DNA from: Actinomycetota bacterium
GTDB lineage: Bacteria; Actinomycetota; Actinomycetes; Streptosporangiales; Streptosporangiaceae
Assembly (NCBI GenBank): GCA_027313705.1
Contig: DAHVDE010000051.1
Location: forward strand, 1 to 63,147
Length of the DNA stretch: 63,147 nt
Direction: 5' to 3'
This document shows, piece by piece, positions 57,337 through 63,147 of this stretch. The notes below the pieces were generated by a model. That model was not told where the DNA came from, did not search any database, and worked only from the letters and a program-made list of their open reading frames with translations. Within the stretch, counting starts at the first letter, position 1. The number at the start of each line of letters is the position of its first letter. The position numbers were made by a program, and so were the translations under genes.

Positions 57337-58815
57337 CTAGGGCAAGCCCTCGTGGTCGTCATGACCGGTGGCCAGGTCGGCGGCCTGCGCCGCCTCGCCG
57401 TCGGGAAGATCTCCTGATGACCAGGCCCACTGGTCAGTATCCTCGTCCTGCGGCGACCGGCCGTACTCGCCACCAGCACCAGTACCGCCCTGACCGCCAC
57501 CGCCCTGACCGCCACCGGCGCCATCTCGGCCAACGCTGGCGCCATCTCGGCCCGCGCCGCCTGACCGCACTCGTTCCACGGTCACGGTGCTGATCCGGTT
57601 ACGGCGGCCTGCCAGGCTCTCCGCCGTGAGCCGCAGCCCGGCTACCTTCGCTGTCGACCCCGCGATCGGTATGCGCCCGAGACGCTGAGCAAGCAATCCG
57701 CCCACAGTCTCCACGTCATCGACTTCGATCCGCACGCCGAACAACTCGGCCAGCTCGTCCACGGAAAGCCGCGCGGTGACCCGCGCCTGGCCCGCGCCGA
57801 GCCATTCGACCTGAGGCTTCTCCCGGTCATATTCGTCGGCGATCTCCCCGACGATTTCTTCGAGAATGTCCTCGATCGTCGCGAGCCCGGCGGTGCCGCC
57901 GTACTCGTCGATCACGATGGCCACGTGGATCCGCCTGGCCTGCATCTCTGCGAGCAGGTCGTCAACCGGCTTGCTGTCAGGCACGAAGGTCGCTGGCCGC
58001 ATCACCGAGCTGACCGGTGCGCTCGTCAGGGCCTGAGCATCGTCATACGTCCTGGTCACGATGTCCTTCAAGTACGCGATCCCGACAATATCGTCAAGGT
58101 TCTCGCCGACCACGGGGATGCGGGAGAACCCGCTCCGCAGGGCAAGCGAAAGCACCTGCCGCAGCGACTTGGTGCTCTCGACGAAGATCATGTCGGTCCG
58201 CGGCACCATCACCTCGCGCACGATCGTGTCGCCGAGTTCGAAGACCGAGTGGATCATCGCGCGCTCGCCAGGCTCGATGACCCGCCTTCGTTCCAGCAAG
58301 TCGACCAGACCGCGCAGGTCCTCCTCCTCGCCAGACGGCCCGCCAGGCTGGCGCCCGCCCCGGCCAGGGATACTCCCGGCCGCCAGCAGCAGTGCCGGAA
58401 GCGGGCCGAGCGCCCTCACGATGGGCTGCATCACCGAAGCGGCCCGGTCGGCGATTCCTGCCGCATACTCCCGCCCGAGCGTCCTCGGCACGATTCCGGC
58501 GACCACATAGCTGGCGGCGACCATGATCAGCCCGGCATACAGAAGCCCGCGCCACGGCGGCGTGAACCAGTGCACGAAGGCGAACGCCACGAAAAGCGTC
58601 CCGGTGATCTCGGCGGCGACCCGCGCCAGGAGCAGCACCGCGATGTACTTGGGCACCTCGGCAAGCACGGCCTGAAGCGGCGGCGAAGGCTCGCCGACTG
58701 AGCTTGCGAGTTCCTTGGCCCCGGCGCGAGACACCCGAAGCAGCGCGGTATCCGCACTCGCGCACAGCCCCGCGAGCAGGACGAGCGCGGCGGCAGCGAC
58801 AACTAGCCAGCCCAC
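57337..58815 (-). CDS. CNNM/CorC-type hemolysin-family membrane protein
   Basis: A 492-aa protein: N-terminal DUF21/CNNM membrane domain (about 1-150, 3-4 helices), paired CBS domains (about 190-330, REVMVPRTDMIFVESTKSL and RRIHVAIVIDEYGGTAGLAT), the CorC_HlyC domain (about 350-430) and a Gly/Gln-rich acidic tail with GAGGGQGGGGQGG. The family is tied to Mg2+/Co2+ handling; the hemolysin label is historical. Starts 8 bp after the ybeY stop. Confidence 0.9.
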   Translation of the reverse strand: MGWLVVAAAALVLLAGLCASADTALLRVSRAGAKELASSVGEPSPPLQAVLAEVPKYIAVLLLARVAAEITGTLFVAFAFVHWFTPPWRGLLYAGLIMVAASYVVAGIVPRTLGREYAAGIADRAASVMQPIVRALGPLPALLLAAGSIPGRGGRQPGGPSGEEEDLRGLVDLLERRRVIEPGERAMIHSVFELGDTIVREVMVPRTDMIFVESTKSLRQVLSLALRSGFSRIPVVGENLDDIVGIAYLKDIVTRTYDDAQALTSAPVSSVMRPATFVPDSKPVDDLLAEMQARRIHVAIVIDEYGGTAGLATIEDILEEIVGEIADEYDREKPQVEWLGAGQARVTARLSVDELAELFGVRIEVDDVETVGGLLAQRLGRIPIAGSTAKVAGLRLTAESLAGRRNRISTVTVERVRSGGAGRDGASVGRDGAGGGQGGGGQGGTGAGGEYGRSPQDEDTDQWAWSSGDLPDGEAAQAADLATGHDDHEGLP

Positions 58816-58822
58816 GCCAGTC

Positions 58823-59350
58823 CTACCCGGAAGCCGCCAGGTCGCCGGGATCCTCGCCTGTGCCTGGTGGCGAGGAGGCGCGCCAGGAACTCAGCAGGCG
58901 GTCCTGCAGGCCGAACATGGCGGCGTGCTCGGCCGCGTCTGCGTGGTCGTAGCCGAGCAGGTGCAAGATCCCGTGAGCGCAAAGCAACTCGATCTCGGCA
59001 TCCACGCTCTGCCCGGCCCTGCGGGCCTGAACGGCCGCCACCGCCGGGCAGATCACTACATCGCCAAGCAGGCCGGGAATTCCGGCCGCGTCCGGCTTGT
59101 CGCGCTCGCCCTGGGTGCCGCCAGGCTGCGGCGGACGCAACTCGTCCATCGGAAACGCGAGCACGTCGGTCGGGCCTTCCTCGCCCATCCACCTGACATG
59201 CAACTCCGTCATCGCCGGCTCGTCGACGAGCAGCACGGAAAGCTCAGCGAGAGGATGCACCCGCATTTCGTCGAGCACGTGCCTGGCCAGGCCAGCCAGG
59301 GCCGCCTCGTCGATGTCGGTCCCGGACTCATTAGCGATCTCGATACTCAC
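58823..59350 (-). CDS. ybeY: Endoribonuclease YbeY
   Basis: Metal-dependent RNase for 16S 3'-end maturation and ribosome quality control. The 175-aa protein has the zinc motif [17 protein letters not shown] (H3xH5xH) and [19 protein letters not shown]. The C-terminal 15 residues extend past the usual end. GTG start at 59350; lies 6 bp after the phoH stop. Confidence 0.95.
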   Translation of the reverse strand: MSIEIANESGTDIDEAALAGLARHVLDEMRVHPLAELSVLLVDEPAMTELHVRWMGEEGPTDVLAFPMDELRPPQPGGTQGERDKPDAAGIPGLLGDVVICPAVAAVQARRAGQSVDAEIELLCAHGILHLLGYDHADAAEHAAMFGLQDRLLSSWRASSPPGTGEDPGDLAASG

Positions 59351-59356
59351 CAGAAC

Positions 59357-60430
<1,074 letters not shown>

Positions 60431-60441
60431 TTACCCCCGCC

Positions 60442-60783
60442 TCAGCCAGGTGTCCAGGCCATGGGCCGGCCACCGATCACGTGCGCGTGCACGTGATCGA
60501 CACTCTGCCCGGCGTGACCACCGGTGTTGAAAACCACCCGGTATCCACTGTCCGCGATGCCCTCTGCCCTCGCCACTTCGTGTACCTGCGACACCAGTTC
60601 GGCTAGCAGGCTCTCGTCTGCTGCCAGCGTAGCCAGGTTGGGATAGTGCGCCTTCGTGATCACGAGCACGTGAGTCGGCGCCTGGGGATTTATGTCACGG
60701 AACGCGAGCGTACGAGCAGCGTCGAGCACGATCTTCGCTGGAATCTCGCCGGCTGCGATTCCGCAGAATAGGCATTCTGGCAC
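60442..60783 (-). CDS. HIT-family nucleotide-binding hydrolase
   Basis: A 113-aa histidine triad protein: CLFCGIAAGEIPAKIV start and the triad HVHAHV near the end. HINT-like members hydrolyse adenosine phosphoramidates or adenylates. GTG start at 60783. First gene of the HIT-phoH-ybeY-CNNM-CDA-era run on this strand. Confidence 0.93.
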   Translation of the reverse strand: MPECLFCGIAAGEIPAKIVLDAARTLAFRDINPQAPTHVLVITKAHYPNLATLAADESLLAELVSQVHEVARAEGIADSGYRVVFNTGGHAGQSVDHVHAHVIGGRPMAWTPG

Positions 60784-60862
60784 GGCCTTGATCTTAACGT
60801 GCGCTCGCCTCAGTTACTGCCGACATATATGGTTGCATCACAGGTAACCCCCTAAGCGCGCT

Positions 60863-61591
60863 GTGCGGAGGCAATCACGGCGGGCTACGACCCATGAACC
60901 CAGGCCAGCGCAGCATATGAAGGTGCGTAAACCAGACGGCCATCCTGAGCGTCAAGACAGGGTGACGGAAACCTTGGTGGTCGGTCCTGCGTTCGGGCCT
61001 GCCTGCGAGCAGCCACCCCAGATGCCGTCGCACTTGACCGCGCCGATCCCGGCGCCGCAGCCACTGCCAGAATCCACCACGACGACGAAGGCCGCCCAGT
61101 TGAGCGCCGATGCGGCTATCGCTGAGCTTTACTATGCGCATTATCGCCCGCTAGTTCGCCTAGCGGCACTGCTTGTCCACGATGTCGCTACAGCGGAGGA
61201 AGTCGTGCAGGACTCATTCGTCGCATTGCACGCCGGATTGCACCGGCTGCGTGACAGTGAGAAGGCACTGGCCTACCTTCGCGCTGCCGTAGTGAATCGA
61301 TCACGTTCAGTACTTCGGCATCGGGTCGTCGTAGACCGCAACGCACCTAAGCCTCCGCCTGACATGCCAAGCGCCGAGCACGGCGCCCTCGCCATGATCG
61401 AGCGGTCAGCGGTGGTCAACGCACTCCGGGCGCTGCCTGCCAGGCAGCGGGAAGTAGTAGTGCTCAGGTTCTATGCAGACCTGTCAGAGGCTCAGATCGC
61501 CGATGCTATGGGAATCACCCGCGGCGCGGTCAAAAGCCACGCCTCGCGTGCCATGGCTGCCCTCCGTTCGGTGCTGGAGCCGCAGACATGA
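60863..61591 (+). CDS. ECF-type RNA polymerase sigma factor (SigE-like family)
   Basis: A sigma factor of up to 242 aa. Region 2 spans about 84-155 (IAELYYAHYRPLVRLAALLV, then AEEVVQDSFVALHAGLHRL). Region 4 spans about 180-240 (LRALPARQREVVVLRFYADLSEAQIADAMG, then GAVKSHASRAMAAL). The first 80 residues are a Pro-rich, unalignable extension; true start could be GTG 60863, ATG 60917, GTG 60962 or ATG 61022, none with a strong SD. It overlaps the next gene by ATGA, the usual pairing of a sigma factor with its regulator. Confidence 0.9.
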   Translation: MRRQSRRATTHEPRPAQHMKVRKPDGHPERQDRVTETLVVGPAFGPACEQPPQMPSHLTAPIPAPQPLPESTTTTKAAQLSADAAIAELYYAHYRPLVRLAALLVHDVATAEEVVQDSFVALHAGLHRLRDSEKALAYLRAAVVNRSRSVLRHRVVVDRNAPKPPPDMPSAEHGALAMIERSAVVNALRALPARQREVVVLRFYADLSEAQIADAMGITRGAVKSHASRAMAALRSVLEPQT

Positions 61592-62502
61592 GCGGCCAGG
61601 GCTCCGAGCCATTCCACGACGACTTCGAACAAGCGCTGCACGACGCGCTGCTTGCCTCGGCCAGCATGGTCGAGCCAGCTGCCGGAGGCCTCAATCGCAT
61701 CCGGGCCAAGATCGTTGTCCGCCGGGCGGCCAGGGCTTCGCTCTGGCGGGTCACGCCGATTCGCGGCGCCGCCGGGTGGAAGCCGTTTCGAGTTACCTTC
61801 GCCTGGCTGGCCACCCTCAGCGAAGCGGTGCTCGATCGCTTCCGGCCTGATCCCACCCGTGCGGGCTGGTTCGGCTGGCTGCGTCCGGCGGCGGCGATCG
61901 CTACCGGCGCCTTCGTGGTGACCGCGGCCTCCTGGGCGGTAGCCGCGCTGCCCGAGGCGATCACTCAGGTCAATAGCACGCGCAGCTATCACGCACCCAA
62001 CGCGAAGCGAAGCAGCCTGGCGAAGCGGGGAACCCGCCCTCCTGGCTACCCCTCGTCGTACGGCGGCAATCCAGGCACAGCACCAAGCGGCGTGCCAGGG
62101 ACTTCCGGCGCCAGCAGTTCGCTTAGCTGTTCGCCATCACCGTCGGCCAGCGGCTCGCCTTCTGCGAGCCCAACGCCCTCAGGCACTCCGAGCGGCAGCC
62201 CGAGCCCGAGCGGCACGCCCGGCACCGGCACGCCGACCCCGACGACGCCAGCCTCGTCGCCGCCCGCACCGCAGCCAACGCCGTCAGGCACCGTCTCGCC
62301 TGGCCAGAGCCAGCAGTCGGTGTCGCCGTCACCAGGATCGAGCCAGGCCTTTGCAAAGAACGCACTGCTAGACGCCTTCACCTGGGCTGCCGAGATGGGC
62401 GGCGAGCCTTCCTCGATGCCGAGTCCCGAGCCAACGGCAACGCCTACCGCCACGTCGTCTCCTCAGCCGAGCCAGGGACCAGGACCTGTGCCGTGCGGCT
62501 AG
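61588..62502 (+). CDS. Putative membrane anti-sigma-like partner protein
   Basis: A 304-aa protein overlapping the sigma gene (ATGA). Residues 1-100 are cytoplasmic and include GGLNRIRAKI, a motif I associate with proteins encoded after SigE-family factors. One membrane helix spans about 101-121. Residues 125-304 are extracellular, Ser/Pro/Thr/Gly-rich low complexity, with two cysteines (SLSCSPS and the terminal PCG) that could form a disulfide. No zinc-binding anti-sigma HxxxCxxC motif is present, so the anti-sigma role is from position only. It ends 4 bp inside the convergent rsmE gene. Confidence 0.7.
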   Translation: MSGQGSEPFHDDFEQALHDALLASASMVEPAAGGLNRIRAKIVVRRAARASLWRVTPIRGAAGWKPFRVTFAWLATLSEAVLDRFRPDPTRAGWFGWLRPAAAIATGAFVVTAASWAVAALPEAITQVNSTRSYHAPNAKRSSLAKRGTRPPGYPSSYGGNPGTAPSGVPGTSGASSSLSCSPSPSASGSPSASPTPSGTPSGSPSPSGTPGTGTPTPTTPASSPPAPQPTPSGTVSPGQSQQSVSPSPGSSQAFAKNALLDAFTWAAEMGGEPSSMPSPEPTATPTATSSPQPSQGPGPVPCG

Positions 62503-63147
62503 CTGTCCCACCGCCCGCAGCGGCTGAGCAAGAGCGCGGCCCCGACCGCTCCCGCCGTTGAGCCGCGCAGCACGGTCGGGCCGAGCCTGACGGGCATCGC
62601 ACCAGCTTGGGTCAAGGCAGCGGTCTCTGCCTGGCTTATCCCGCCTTCCGGACCGACGATCAGCAGCAGGTCACCGGCGGGCGGCAGCGTCACGTCTGAT
62701 ACCGAGTTCACGGCGGCCGGGTCAAGCAGAAGCCCGAGGCTTGAGTGCTCAAGCAAGCTAAGTGCGCCTGCGGTGCTTACCTGGCCGGTCACTTCGGGGA
62801 ACCTGGAGCGGCGCGACTGCTTGGCGGCTTCGCGCGCGGCTGACCTCCAGCGACCGAGCGACTTGTCCTCGCGCTGCGGCCGCCAGATCGCCACGCTGCG
62901 CTCGGCCGCCCACGGCACGATGACATCCACCCCGAGCTCAGTCATCAACTCGACGGCAAGCTCGCCCCGGTCGCCCTTGATGATCGCCTGGACCACGACG
63001 ACACGGCACGCGGGCGGCGGATCTTCCCGGCGCGACCTGACCTCGACGTCGAGCTCGCCCGGCCGCGCGGCGGTGACGACGCACTGCGCGGTCAGGCCCG
63101 CGCCATCGGTGATGTCGACAAGTTCGCCAGGCGCCAGCCTGCGTACC
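62499..63147 (-). CDS. rsmE: 16S rRNA m3U1498 methyltransferase RsmE, 5' end off the window
   Basis: SPOUT-class methyltransferase. The frame is open without a stop to the right edge: the visible part starts VRRLAPGELVDITDGAG (the N-terminal PUA-like domain) and continues through VVVVQAIIKGDRGELAVEL, GVDVIVPWAAERSVAIW, LLIVGPEGGISQAE and LGPTVLRGSTAG. About 216 codons are visible; only the first 25 or so should be missing. The GTG at 62996 is internal, not the start. In actinobacteria it usually directly precedes HIT/phoH; here the sigma pair intervenes. Confidence 0.93.
   Translation of the reverse strand, partial: VRRLAPGELVDITDGAGLTAQCVVTAARPGELDVEVRSRREDPPPACRVVVVQAIIKGDRGELAVELMTELGVDVIVPWAAERSVAIWRPQREDKSLGRWRSAAREAAKQSRRSRFPEVTGQVSTAGALSLLEHSSLGLLLDPAAVNSVSDVTLPPAGDLLLIVGPEGGISQAETAALTQAGAMPVRLGPTVLRGSTAGAVGAALLLSRCGRWDS

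Noticed and set aside
62499-62996. Short complete rsmE starting at GTG 62996
   Set aside because: The frame continues to the right edge and encodes the expected N-terminal RNA-binding domain, so the gene is cut by the window, not short.

Overview
The window is high-GC, densely coding chromosomal DNA from an actinobacterium. The class is clear from the combination of argCJBDRGH, the pdxT-yebC-ruvCAB-yajC-secDF-apt-relA run, DUF948/DUF6167-type and DUF6703-type proteins, a zinc-ribbon TerB protein next to recO, and a pseudo-cytidine deaminase next to era. GC content, the many GTG starts and the Ser/Pro/Gly-rich disordered tails fit a filamentous or soil Actinomycetes lineage. I cannot name the genus. 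Almost all genes run on the minus strand. I saw no rRNA, tRNA, insertion sequence, prophage or CRISPR array, and no clear frameshift.

Layout. (1) 57-8756: a DNA-3-methyladenine glycosylase downstream of a compact arginine operon argC-J-B-D-R-G-H. The operon is read from one promoter (TTGCAT-17 nt-CATAAT) covered by ARG-box-like sequences. Most of its genes overlap start-on-stop, and argF is missing. (2) 8935-17651: a small plus-strand lipoprotein, then pheT, pheS, an orphan PAS histidine kinase, a SpoU rRNA methyltransferase and rplT-rpmI-infC. infC appears to start at ATC behind a perfect AGGAGG, is preceded by an attenuator-like hairpin, and carries a disordered tail of about 245 residues. 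(3) 18012-28487: aroE, mltG, ruvX, alaS, two small membrane-associated proteins, rarA and aspS. (4) 28522-42675: an MBL hydrolase, plus-strand cyclophilin and DUF349 genes, then relA, apt, secF, secD, yajC, ruvB, ruvA, ruvC, yebC and pdxT. A LexA/SOS box sits just upstream of ruvC.

(5) 42861-49318: a plus-strand glycogen-debranching-type enzyme, a GC-rich tandem repeat field, dgt and ppdK. (6) 49715-53379: a THUMP-type methyltransferase, a small secreted protein behind an IdeR/DtxR-like iron box, glyS with a three-unit leader repeat, and a DUF6703-type membrane protein. (7) 53440-63147: uppS, recO, a TerB protein, era, a pseudo-cytidine deaminase, a CNNM/CorC protein, ybeY, phoH and HIT. Then come an inserted plus-strand sigma factor and anti-sigma-like membrane protein pair, and rsmE cut by the right edge.

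How the genes work together: most are housekeeping genes for arginine synthesis, tRNA charging, translation initiation and ribosome assembly, Sec export, Holliday-junction repair, stringent response, and lipid carrier and cell-wall synthesis. I did not find a clear new multi-gene system. The most interesting candidates are the putatively iron-controlled secreted protein at 51039, the sigma/anti-sigma insertion at 60863-62502, the unusual infC locus, and the short tandem repeats placed at gene borders.
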